A stretch of 64,000 nt of DNA from positions 372,001-436,000 of the forward strand of contig SEMN01000101.1 in assembly GCA_005408345.1 (NCBI GenBank). The letters are read 5' to 3'. Positions 12,611 to 24,549 of this stretch are shown piece after piece (position 1 is the stretch's first letter; each line of letters starts with the position of its first letter). Position numbers and translations under genes: made by a program. The notes beneath the pieces are model-generated. The model was not told the DNA's origin, ran no database searches, and saw nothing but the letters and a program-made list of their open reading frames with translations. Origin of the DNA: Macquaria australasica (taxonomy: Eukaryota; Chordata; Actinopteri; Centrarchiformes; Percichthyidae).

Positions 12611-12885
12611 AATGCAATCTCAGAACCCATCGGCTATCGTCTGACGACAAATTAGCTTTTTATCAGTCTCAAAACCCTAGAGATTAGCTTTTTATTAGCT
12701 TTTTTTAAAATTATCTGCATTTAAATCGTCGTCAGATGACAGGCGATGGGTTCCGAGACTGCTAATCGGACAGTAAACAATGACCATTATCCATATATCC
12801 GTTGGCTACACCGGAAGCATTGGCCGTTGCCCCCCAAGGCTAAATTGTCGTTAGATCATAGCCGATGGGTTCCAAGATTGCATGA
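12611..12885. repeat. Three-armed inverted/direct repeat
   Basis: The motif CGACAAATT/GACGATAGCCGATGGGTT occurs three times: complemented at 12611-12650 (AACCCATCGGCTATCGTCTG) and forward at 12726-12760 (GACAGGCGATGGGTTCCGAG) and 12845-12880 (ATAGCCGATGGGTTCCAAG). It looks like a MITE with a duplicated right end. Confidence 0.65.
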
Positions 12886-12889
12886 CTGT

Positions 12890-14893
12890 TTTAATGTCCA
12901 AACACTTCCAAAATCAGAAATAAACATCATGACTGCCCTCAGTGAACACCCTGGATACACACATATGAGCCATTACTACTCATCATCCGCTGTTTTGATC
13001 ATGTAACCAGGCCTCAGTCCACCAGCCTTCTCAAACCTGTGTGGTCAGTTCAGTGCTTTGAACAGAGCTGGAGAGATATGCAGAAATTCTGCCAGTCTCC
13101 ACATCCTGCTACTCCAACATGACTTTACAGATTTGTGATAATGCCCCGTCGTCTGGAACTGTAAATGGGGAGTTCCTTCCAAAAGGGCTAGCTTGTGAGG
13201 AGGAAGTGGTGCTTAATGCTGGGAGGTGACCATCTGCAGGGCCTATGGCAAAGAACAGGTCAGCCATGTGGTAATAGCTGCTTCTCACTGCCATGCTGAT
13301 AAAGTACTGCTCAAGGCAGAGGAACACGTGTAGACGTTACTTCCTGGCATCGCATCATCCATCAGTAGGAGACGTCTTTTTCGCCTCAAAATGTAGAGAT
13401 TAGGGGCAGGCGGGTGGCACAGGAGCAACCCCCCCCCCCCCCTATCAAATTTGATTCTTGGCAACAGTACCTCCAGCTTTGTTTTGTGTTCTGAAGAGCA
13501 CAGTTGGCAGTGTTTGTGGTTGGGAAGCCAGTGAGGGATCATGTCCTTCTCACTACATTAGCAGGTAGTTTGAGTAACAGATCCATGAATTTGAAGGGTT
13601 TTCCGACACCAAAACACTGCATAACAGTTTATAATACCACGAGACAACATTTAACTCTTTTTTTAATAACTAGCTAACTGAAGTCAGAGCCTAGACACCA
13701 AATATCAACGCTTCTCCTGATACAACCAAACCTGTTATGAAACCTACATCTGTTATCAAACTGTGTGGTACATACAGCTACTGTATGCAAAAAGTCTGCT
13801 GTATGACCATTTGGCTCATATCTGAGGTCATGTATGAATTAATGGTTAGATGATCTGATTTGCCATACTGTGGACTACTTTGTGAACCACCTCTGTTGGT
13901 GAGGTGGCTGTGATTCTAGACAGATGGTTTCCATGACAACATTATTTGATAAGCTCTCTCAAAGCGATCAAAAGTGGGGAATAAAAAGACACCTACTCAA
14001 TAAGTCATACACTGGTGAGAGCAACTCTATCACTGCTTTGTGCAATTTGGACATCAGTTATGCACAGTGACAGAAGTTTATTCAGGTGGAGGGCAATAAT
14101 GTCTTCAATTGCATCCAGTGTACAGAGCGTTCATATCAAGGTGCTGCCACTGATGTGCTGCCAGAAAGTGTCACAATAGATCAGGAAAAATCACAGTGAA
14201 TGACAGTTATCTGAGATGAAGATAACCTGCACAGAGAAATATGATGATAAATGACAGAGTCAGTTTAGCTTGTTAGATATAAAATAGTAGATCCAAAAAG
14301 TAACATTTTTACAACTTCTTATTGTTTTGAGGTAGATTATTCATCAGGCTGAGGATAAACCCGAGCAAAATGTGTTACTTGCACGCCGTCATTGAAAGCG
14401 TAACACACTTTATACGGCTCTTGTGACTTAGCTCATATGCCAAAACATTGATGTTTATATACCACCGGTAGAGGTGATTCGTCAGCATCAACAATTAAAT
14501 GCAATGATCACAGATTGGATGACACAACTTTACTGATGCAACCATGGCAACCTGGAGAATAGGATCCAGCATCTTGATAGGCTGTCGCCGCTGCGACTAG
14601 GCAGCCTGGTTGCATAATGCTCTCAACCTTGACTTTGATGTGTTCCTCTTCATATCTTTGCACCTTGATGTATTTAATGGTGAGAGAGGTAAAAGTGATA
14701 CAGAAGAGCCTAAAGGAAAAAAAGGTCAAAGATCAACTGCTGTTTCCGCTTCCCAGAGGTAATAGTCTGCATATAAAATCTACATTCCCATGTTATCTTA
14801 ATAATGTTATCCATTGCTCATACAGAACACAGCAAGATAACAGCGAAAACAATTAGCACACAAATTAACAGTCTGTTTCGTTCTGCATGTTTG

Positions 14894-14939
<46 letters not shown>

Positions 14940-17280
14940 TGTGTGCGCGCTCGCAGGGTGGATCAGCCCAAAAACTTTGCAAACTACTTCCAGCAGACTT
15001 GAGCAGCAGAGAGAGTTTAGCTTCTGCCAAAGCCATCTGGTGCTCCCTTAATAAAACGTGTTTGAACTGTGTCACATCTTTTTTTCAACTGGTCTCTTCG
15101 TTTACGCGATGCAACGTGTCGCAGAGAAGAGAGAACACAGAGAGCAGCGGCATGAAGAGAAAAGGAAGTGGTGTGTGTAAGAGCTGGTGGCAGTGGGTGG
15201 GTGGGTGTTGGGGGATGGGGGTGCAGGGAATGAGAGTATAAATGGCACTTTAAAATGCAGTGCCTTCCCTCTAACACATGACCGTCACTTCACCCGTTTA
15301 AAATCTAATTATCATTTAGTTTCCAATAAGAAACGCTGCATGGATTTCATAATAAAGCATGTTATGTATCACAAAAAAGGACACCCATAATTTATATGTA
15401 TTTTAGGGAGTCTATTAACAAGTTAGAGACTAATGATGACAAATTATACGTTCAAATGTTTTACAGTGATGATACTTCTTTTTTGCAGCCACATAAGCAG
15501 ATTATTCTTCCATGGATTTACACACAGCAAGCTATGGGAGATGCAGTTATTAAGAAGAGAGCTGGGAGCTGTGTGTGTTGGAGTAGAGATGAGGGGGGTG
15601 AGAGGAGCTGACCTCAGAAGAGGACACTTTCTCTGCTCTTAATTACCAGCTATTCCTGAGAGAGAAAAGATGTTCATCTGCACTGCAAGCACTGTGCACT
15701 TGTTTTCCTGCTCCGCAACCCCCCCTCAACTCTCACACTTACTGCATCACTGAAACACACCCTCAGCCCTTTGTCACTTCCTCATTTAATGATGCTCCTG
15801 TGGAAAAACGAGAATTTGCACCTGAACTGACTTCCAGGATTACTCATGAATATTTGAGTGGTATGTGAGTTTAGCTGGTGGAGAAGACTGGCTGGATCAG
15901 CACGTTATCCCAATCATCTTCCAATGATGTTACAGTCCTGGAGAGCCAATCCCCCCCCCCAACCCATCCTTGCCTGTAGCTGTCAGTGATCCCTACATGT
16001 AGAGTTGGATTATCAGCACTTGCTGTATTACTACTTCTCATCTTCAGCATCCCACAGAGCCTAATGAGTCTCATTAGAAAGCAGTTACAGATGGAAAAAC
16101 ACATAAATATGTGTGCACAGATTGTTTTGGATGGATTTCAGCTTACACTGGATGATCCGAAGCGCTGACCTTGTCACACAACACATATTTCATACTTAAA
16201 CAAATTCAATGGGACCCTAAGTGGAATCAGTGTGCGGGCAAATTGCACTGAAGATAATGTATCAAATAACAGGCTAAATCCAATTTCACAAACACATCCC
16301 CTTGAAGTAAGATTCAGATAGCTTGACTGCTGATACTTGCTTGCAAACACACACATTGAGAGTGAGAGAAGAAAGAGGCAGCAATCCCTTATTGTATTCC
16401 TATAGATATCAGAGAAATTGAATTTTTAAGGGAATGAGCATCTTTCATTTTGCCACTACCCGTCTAACAATGCCTGCTCACAATGGATTTTCTATCTATA
16501 AATACATATCTTCCAATAGCAGTCAGGCGGGCTGAGGTGAAGTGCTGCCGCTATTCCATCTATAAACCTTTACTGGCTTGTTAATCCCAAGAACACTGAG
16601 CTTGAATGTAGGCATGAAGAAGGGAGATTACATCCCACGGGTCTCCCAGGCCAAATGGACACACACACACACACTGACACGCACATACAATATACAATGA
16701 TTTTCCCATGCATCTTTGCACACAACATGGGTAAAGAATGGAGTGATCTGTATTTAAAATGTAGCATGCAGAAGAAACCAAACCTGGAAGAATGAGCAGT
16801 TCATAATATACTATCTTCTAGTCTCACCAAAAGCACACAAAAGCAAAACATTTTGCACATTGACATTTTCCATGACTGTGAAATAGAAAATGTAAACACC
16901 CACACAGCAGATATATAGCTTTCCTATATCTAGTGTGGTGGAAATTTTGTTGGCAAATAAAGCCCATTCTCATAACACATCTGCTTGTAATCCACAAGAG
17001 TATGTACAATGTTTACCTGTCAGCAAACTGTACAGTAACATTCAAAAATGAAAGAGTTGTACAAAACTGTACAACTCTTTAAGGACATAAGACATAAATC
17101 TGATTTAGTAGCAGAATCATGGAATCAGAAGGTATTACTGCGCCGCACAATTACAACCAGCACTGGTAACCATGTCAGCAGCTGCTGGCTACATCAGCAG
17201 CCTGTTCACTGTCATCGGTCGCATTTTCTGTGTTGCTCCTTACCTTTCAATATATATATAGTAAATAGTAAATAATAAAG
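12890..17280. other. Unassigned DNA with simple repeats
   Basis: Contains a C14 run at about 13429-13442, (GT)n at 14896-14945, GGGTGGGTGG near 15195, a C10 run near 15951 and (CA)n at 16662-16674. No gene supported. Confidence 0.45.
14896..14945. repeat. (GT)n microsatellite
   Basis: About 25 GT units with one GTAT interruption. Frames through it give Cys-Val or Thr-His repeats that are not proteins. Confidence 0.95.
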
Positions 17281-17575
17281 TAAATAATTAGCTTAATTTT
17301 GAGACCCCCTCAAAATTAGATTTTGTCGTCTTGGGGGGGGGGTCCTGGTTGTTAATTAGGGGGTCTGAGGCCCCCTGAGACCCCCCGTATTTCGCACACT
17401 GATTGGTGATCTAAATTGCCCATAGGTGTGACTGTGATCATGAATGGTTGTCTATGTGTCAGCCCTGTGATTGACTGGCGACCTGTCCAGGGTGTACCCC
17501 GCCTCTCGCCCAAGTTGGGATCGGATCCAGCCCCTTGCAACCCTCTAATGATAAGCCGTTATAGACAATGGATGA
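17280..17575 (+). mobile_element. LINE/SINE 3'-end relic
   Basis: GCCCTGTGATTGACTGGCGA, CCTGTCCAGGGTGTACCCCG, CTCTCGCCC and ATAAGCCGTTATAGACAATG form the 3'-terminal motif of a very common fish retroposon family, as I remember it. A GGGGGTC/GACCCCC inverted run precedes it at 17303-17390. No coding part. Confidence 0.5.
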
Positions 17576-20500
17576 TATTTATGAAATCCCCCTCAGTATT
17601 TACATATACTTTACACCTGTTGTGCACTCTTTGGGTTCCCACTTGCAGTTTCTTTTTTAGCTCATTTTGCTCATTATATCTTCATGTGAGCACTGCGACC
17701 ACTGTTGAGTTTTGTATACTGGGTCTGCAATGGTCTGCAACGTATTGCTTTCAGGTAAATAGCCAACGCCTCGCACTCTGAGTCCGACACTGACAAAAGC
17801 TTCCATTTTCTCCCACCTACTCAGCTTTTATACCAAACTAACTGAGATTGAAATGGAAGCATTACAACCTGTACCTGCCAAACTGCTCCCTGTATGCTGA
17901 AGAATACTGAAGATACCACTTGGGGACTTCAGGGCTTGCCAGATTCATTCATGCACCAGGGTCAGACAGTACACTCTGTGCTTGTTAGCCTGGATTTAAA
18001 TCCTGGCTGCCAGCAGAGTTTGGTCAGACTCACTGTCTCACCAAATAAAAAGTGAAGCCTCTGGACTGAGGGTAGCATTGACATTCCTTAAGGCAGATAA
18101 ATGAATCTGTATTAAGAGGGTGGGCCTAAGACATTAAATATGCATCAGATAATAAAATAATAAATAAAGGTTTTTTCGATTTGTGCTATTTTGACCATCC
18201 AGTTTATGTCACTTGTTTAGCTGCTTCTGTGCAAATGGGCATCACTACGAAAACTTGTTGAAGGAGAATTCCTGTATTTTTCAACCTGGCATATTTCCCA
18301 TAAATGTGGCTTTGCACTCACCACCTCCGTTGCAGAGATTTGCGGAAAAGACGATTCGCACAAAACAACCTGCAGTATGTCAGTGAAAGCTGCGCGAGTC
18401 TCTGACAGCGTTCCAAATAAACATGATTTTTACAGGAATCATTTCAAACACTTGTCTCTGAGTCTGATCAAAAGTAAACACAGGAAGTAGCCCACTGAAA
18501 TTGACATTATGACTAACTGCATAGTGGTCTACATCCGAGTCAACTAGCCGGCTGACAAGAGGTGTTCAGTACATGTACAAACTAATCTTTAACACCCAAT
18601 CTTCAAGCTGAACTGACTATACTGAATCACCATTGTCACTGACCAAATCAGTAGCTTTTAGCAGTGGTGCACTAGTGACTGAGAGCGCTGTTGTAGTACA
18701 TTACTTTCGCATTAAAAGCCTATTGAAAGAAAGCAAAGGCCACAGAAACAATAATGTGAATACAGAAAACAGAAAACAGAATACACTGTTGCACATAGTT
18801 GGCTGCTGACCTTTGGGTTTTAAAAATGGGGATAAAGGCGCACATTTTCAGCCAGTCTCTCCTGGTAGGCATTCGTAGTGTTAGACTCGGTTGTTCACGT
18901 GAAAAATGACAGAATTCGTTGTGTAACGAATGAAAAAAGAGAGCTAGAGAGAGAACTTCAGTTCCTCTCTCACCTCCATACAGTTGGCCTATCACACATG
19001 AAGCGAGTGTGTATGTTGGATTGTCGGTTTCGGAAAAATACAGAAGTGGTCGGACGCACACAGCCCCCCCTAATCTGACGTCGGAAAGGTGATGGGGTTT
19101 CTGAGGCTAGCCGACCATCTGACAAGCACTTCTGACCAAGTATGCTGGCCCCTTAAGCTTAGAGAAAAGGGAACAAACTATATAGTCAGTGACTACAAAC
19201 CTTTGAACTGAACTGACCAAATGGATTAGAAATCAAAGTGACTCATTACACCTCTAGGACTGACTCTCTCAGCTGCCATTGTAATGTCAGATCATAGTGG
19301 GTCAAGGAAAATGTATAACCAGATGACCAGATGCTACTGCTTATTGCTGGTTGGTCACACATATTGCAATGCTTGACATAACAGGAAACCTTTGCCTTGT
19401 CTTGACATGACATAATTACGTATGATTGCCTTTAATTGTCTGTAATAGTATTTACATTTTTCATTGGAGTGTACAATCATAAGGTCATCACACTTCCTGC
19501 CCTCATGCCGAATATAATTATTGATGTCTTGATCCCCTTTAACCTTACAGCTCACGCACTGTTCGTTCATGTGCTAAGTGACGCTCGTGCTGGCCTTGTA
19601 TCTCCTCTCAGTAGAAAGATAAATCACTGAGAGCAGAGACTGTAGCCCGGGGGAGCAGAGAACACAATGGTTTAGTTAGAAAAGCCCCAGGGTGAGCAGC
19701 GTCAGTCACTAACTCCCCGCAGAGACCCACTGGACCTCAGAACGCTCCCCAATGGGAACATTAGAGAAACAGGCCTTATGGCTAGACACGCATGTACACA
19801 CTCACACAAACACACCTCTACTCATGGAAGAGGAAGAAAATGATTATTGTCGAAATTTTGTGAAAGAAAAATGGTTTGGTGACTCTGGTGAATTTGGAAC
19901 CATTCATTCACAATCTTATTTTCCAAAAGGCTAAATATCATCACCTTTTCACTCCCAGAGTGGAGCCGTTAATCAAGGGCTGTCTCCCCTTGTTTTCTGT
20001 CCTTTTGAGATTACCTAGGGTGTTCACATGAACAAGCTAGACTGAACAAAACCATTCATAATGCAGGTTATTTAAACCCAGCAATGTTATCGCACATGCT
20101 TCAGGGAAAAATCATCCATTATCCAGTGTATCTCTTTCTATTGGTATTGCCCATCTCTTCCTGCCACGAGCCATACATGCAACACCAACACACAACATCA
20201 CCTCACTTGGATGTCTGACTCCTGGCTCCCTGGCAGGATCTATATTAAGCCTCATAACAAATACAGTTTTCAGAGATTCAGGACTGTTCTGCTGATATGA
20301 TGAACCAGTTGACTTGTTGTCTTTCTTTTGCCTGGCGCCCTCTGTCCACAAATACTGTTTATCCCTCAGGCTGTCCAGCTACTCAATGACTGGTGTTGGA
20401 GGTGGAGGAAAAAAGCTCTGCTGCTCTCTCCAAACATTTTTTTTTAAATTTTGGTTACAGCACAAGTCACATACTGTATGGTTATTCTGTTGAATCACCA

Positions 20501-21740
20501 TTTGTCTAGTCATGACAGCACACTGGAAACATATTGGTGTAAACATTTAGCAACAAATGAACACAAACATTGCCAATGTTTCACCATCAGGAATGCAAGA
20601 CCATAATAAAGTTGCTTTTTGCTTTACCACAGTGGCAAAAAGAGAAGAGCTGATGAAAAAAAATAAGGTTACAGTGTGGGATGTTGTGTTTCTGTAATCA
20701 TCACATTTTGATATGTGTTAATGGAATAATATTCAACCTTCTCTTCAGAGCATGTTTTTCTAGTGCAGAAACATAATTCAACTGAGCTGGAGACATACAG
20801 TGAGTGCAGACACACCAAACCATAAATGGGCATCTTAACTCCCTTATCCTTTATCCAACTCTGAAATAATAAGCTTAAAGCTGTTAAAATGTAAACCTCA
20901 AGCATTTATAATGAGGTAAACACAAGTGGCTCCAGATCTGAAGTAGGAAAAAAAAACATTCTGCCTTTTTAATACCTAAGACTAATGGGCAAATTGTTTT
21001 CATGAGACGGTGCCAGACTCGTGGGCAGAAGATAATGATTTGAGCATTTGTTGCCCTGTTGCAGCAAAATTCCAGTTAAAAAAAAACTGATTTGTTGGAA
21101 AAGAAATAGTAAAATACTTAACATGAAATGAATATTGATGAGGCAGGTGGAGTGTGAGTGAAACCATAGTGAAACAACAACAACAATGATTATATCTGAG
21201 TCATACGGCAACACACTAACCTGCATCACTGCATACGCCACCCACTCTGCTTTGACCTTTGAGTATAATGTAGAATTTCAGTACAGCAAATTTTTATGTC
21301 TCTTGCATGGCTACTCTTCCTGTTGCAAGTAAATTACCTAACATTAAATTCCAAATCTGTGGTGCTTACAGTTGTTGACTTCAGTGCTGTCACTTTCAAC
21401 CCTGCAGGTGAAATGCCAGAGACCTAGATGAACAACTACACAAATGGCAACCACAGGGGGTACTGTCTCCAGGTCTGCGTTTTGGCCCTCCCTGTGTTGC
21501 TCCTCTGAGGATGTTTGTCTTGTATGAACTGCAGGCACAAATGACAGACATACTCCACCAGGAGCTTAGATTTTCAAAAAGTGGACCCCCTGCTACCTGT
21601 GAGGGCTCTGATGAGCATCAGTGGCTGAAGGTTACCAAAGCATGGACACATTATGAGACAATGTAAAAGGCCCCCCATCCCTCCTACATAGAAGCAAGAT
21701 ACCCAGACTGAAAGAGACAATACACCTACAAATGACAAAT
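17576..21740. other. Unassigned DNA
   Basis: The 18300-19140 part is GC-richer and repeat-like but I cannot name it. No exon supported. Confidence 0.4.
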
Positions 21741-21747
21741 TATAGTC

Positions 21748-22170
21748 ATGCATCTCATTTTTCTGTGTGTCTCTTTGTAGTCATTTTGTGTCTCTTTGTG
21801 GTCACTGCGCATCTTTTTGTGGCTGTTTTACGCCAGTTTTTAGTTGTTTTGTGGCTATTTTGCATCTTTTTGCATCTCTTTGAGATCGTTTTGAGTCTCT
21901 TTATAGTTGTTTTGTGTTTATTCCATGTTGTTTTGCATCACTTTGGGGTTTCATTGCTTTATAGTCATTTTGCATCTCTTGTGGTCATTTTATATCTGTG
22001 GTCGTTTTGTGTCATTTGGTGGTTGTATTGCGTCTATTGTTTTGTGTCTCTTTGTCATCATCTCATGTGTCTTTGTGGTCATTTTGTGTCTCTTTCATCA
22101 TTCAGCTTAATGATGAGATTGTTTTGTGTCTATTTGTGGTCGATTTGCATCTCTTTGTAGTCATTTGATT
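21748..22170 (+). repeat. Degenerate minisatellite
   Basis: About 420 bp of variants of TTTTGTGTCTCTTTGTGGTC in units of about 20-30 bp with many substitutions. The lack of A on this strand leaves a long open frame rich in F, L, V and C, which is a composition effect. Confidence 0.8.
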
Positions 22171-22174
22171 CACT

Positions 22175-23520
22175 TTCTAACAAGAAATGTCAATTAAAAC
22201 AGAGGTATGGGCCTAGGGGGCCCCTGACCCCTTGAACCCTTGGGACTGTGCCCGGTAGGCCCGTTAAGGATCCATCTAAGTGTTCAGCTGTAGGGGTGCA
22301 TGCTGATGCAAGTGAAAAAGGTGCAGAGGAATCACACCTGCAGGTTTTGGAGTTGAAGCCAAGCTCACATTCCAGCACTGAGATGCCACAGTAAAATATA
22401 TCCACTACCACTGGAAAAGACAAATGAAGTCCTGCAACAACTCAGTGGCTGATGTGGGATGCTCACATGAACTGAGAGGTAAGAAAAATCAACATCGTAG
22501 GGAGATGAGATATACTGTAATAGTGAGTGGAAGCCGAGCTGAGATGTGAATTAAGCCTCCTGAGCTAGCCTGCTACTCGCTGCACCCCACACAGTGTCTG
22601 CATTACAAGCAGCTGGTAGGTGGTGAGATGTGGTTGACGTCTGCTTGTGGGCAGATTGTCTGTAAGATTTTTTTCAAGGAGATGAGAGGCTCTCCATTGA
22701 CTGGGAAGATGAACTGCCTTCATACAGCCAAAAGTCACAAGTGAATATCTGCTGTAAGAAAATATTAGAAAACATTATTTTTCCCTACTTCCTTCCTTAC
22801 AATAGACCCAGACTCTCCGCAAGACTTTGCGGCTGGTTGCCATAGTTATGGGAGGCAGTGGAAAAAACACAGCTGAGTGATGAAATTATTAATAAATGAA
22901 CAAAACAAGTCTCCTGTGTAGACATGCACAGCAGAGTATTTTAATAACATCCTGCCTAAAAAAAAGACAATAGACGGTGGATGCAAAAATGACATGGCTG
23001 CATAAATACATCACTTGAGTCGTTGTTTTGGATGCTGTCCATTTAGTATTTCATTAATAGATTAGTGTATTTATGGCCACATGGATGGTGCATTTGTTGG
23101 AAACAGAAACTCTGAATACCCTCCCTCCACTGAAATATTTTGGCTACATTTTCAACCGTGTCCTTAATCCAGGATTCAAAATGGCATGATTCATCAAACA
23201 GTGCCCAGTGCCTCTTTTTATTTAAGGTTTATGTTTAAAACTGATAACCATGCCTCATTGAGAACCAGTTGTTCTGTGTGTGAACTGAAATAACAATAGA
23301 GTAAGCTGCAACCCAATCCTCTTGACACAGATACGACATTGTTTGATAAGGCAACAAAGATCTGCAAAGCTGGAGATGGTCAACATGAATACACTTTTTC
23401 AAATTTTTTCCTATTTGGATGATGTGTGTAGTAAATTGCTATTCTAAACAAATGCTTTAAATTTAGCAGAAAATCTGGGATTATTGATGAAAAAAAACAA
23501 AAACCTTTTAGTTCAACATT
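22175..23520. other. Unassigned DNA
   Basis: No domain or structured repeat recognised. Confidence 0.45.
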
Positions 23521-23522
23521 TC

Positions 23523-24548
23523 AGGATAGAGTGTATTCACTTTCTTCTGACAGTTAGATGAGAAGATCATTAACGCTGTCATGTCTACATGAGCTGGCGC
23601 CATGAGACAATTAGTTTAGTTTAGCATAAAACGAAAGAAAACAGCTAGCCAGCCTAGCTGGTCAAGTTAAAAATATATTCCGACAGACACCTTTAATGTT
23701 GTCACACTATAATGGAAAAACAAGGCTCTTGTGCAATTTGTAAATATTTAACATCAGTTAGTTTCGAACTATTTGCTGTCCTGTCCTATTTGTTCTGATA
23801 ACCAGGCTGCAGGCTTCAGTGTGAGCGTAATGTAGTGAACGGTAGTTTGATCACTACTGAGACTCAAACAGTGTTTAACAAACCTGGTAGCTGCATTTGT
23901 TTCAGAAACCGTTTGGTGATGATGATTTTCTTGTTATACAATTTAATTCAGAAACATTACTTATTAATTTTTCCTCCATTTTTAATCTCTGGAAAAGCCT
24001 GACTGCACTCGCAAAGGTCAGCGCAGCTCTGGTCAAATTTAAACTAATTTGAACTTTCGAACAAAGCGACTCCACGTTAACGCTTAGCAATTAACATGTT
24101 GTATCCTGTTTGTTTAATCCGAACACAAACAGAAATGTAAAAACAGCAGTTTGTGGTTTTTGAGGGAGTTATGTGTTGTAACAATTTCTTGACAAACAAC
24201 AAGTTATCCATCCACCCGGCATCTCTGCTGGTTGCTTGGCTACCTCACTCTGATGATGACAAGACCTTGGGAAGTCACTGCACCCAGCTGTTGTTAGCCA
24301 TGAAATAGTTGCAGCATGTAACTCACTCTACAACTGCAAAGTGTGATTTTAAAGTTACTGTGTACAGATTATTCAAATGAGATGCATCCTGTCGATGTGC
24401 TTTGGATATGTTGGTAGGCATATTTTTAAACCATGCATATTTATGCTGAGCTAAACTAATCGCCTTGACTTAAGAGTGGTATCAATTTTCTCATCTAATT
24501 CTGGGAAAGAGAGCAAATAATTTCCCAAAATATCGAACTATGCCTTTG
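23523..24548. repeat. Foldback repeat, long copy with insertion
   Basis: Left arm from TTAGATGAGAAGATCATTAA and AAACAGCTAGCCAGCC. The centre at 24095-24300 has TGTTTGTTTAATCCGAACAC, GCTGGTTGCTTGGCTACC and GGGAAGTCACTGCACCCAGC. The right end is AGAGTGGTATCAATTTTCTC and TTTCCCAAAATATCGAAC. Roughly 350 bp (23720-24090) of unrelated sequence splits the left arm. Confidence 0.7.
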
Positions 24549-24549
24549 A

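Noticed and set aside
21732..22160. 142-codon forward frame rich in F, L, V, C
   Set aside because: It follows the T/G-rich minisatellite, and its openness is explained by base composition.
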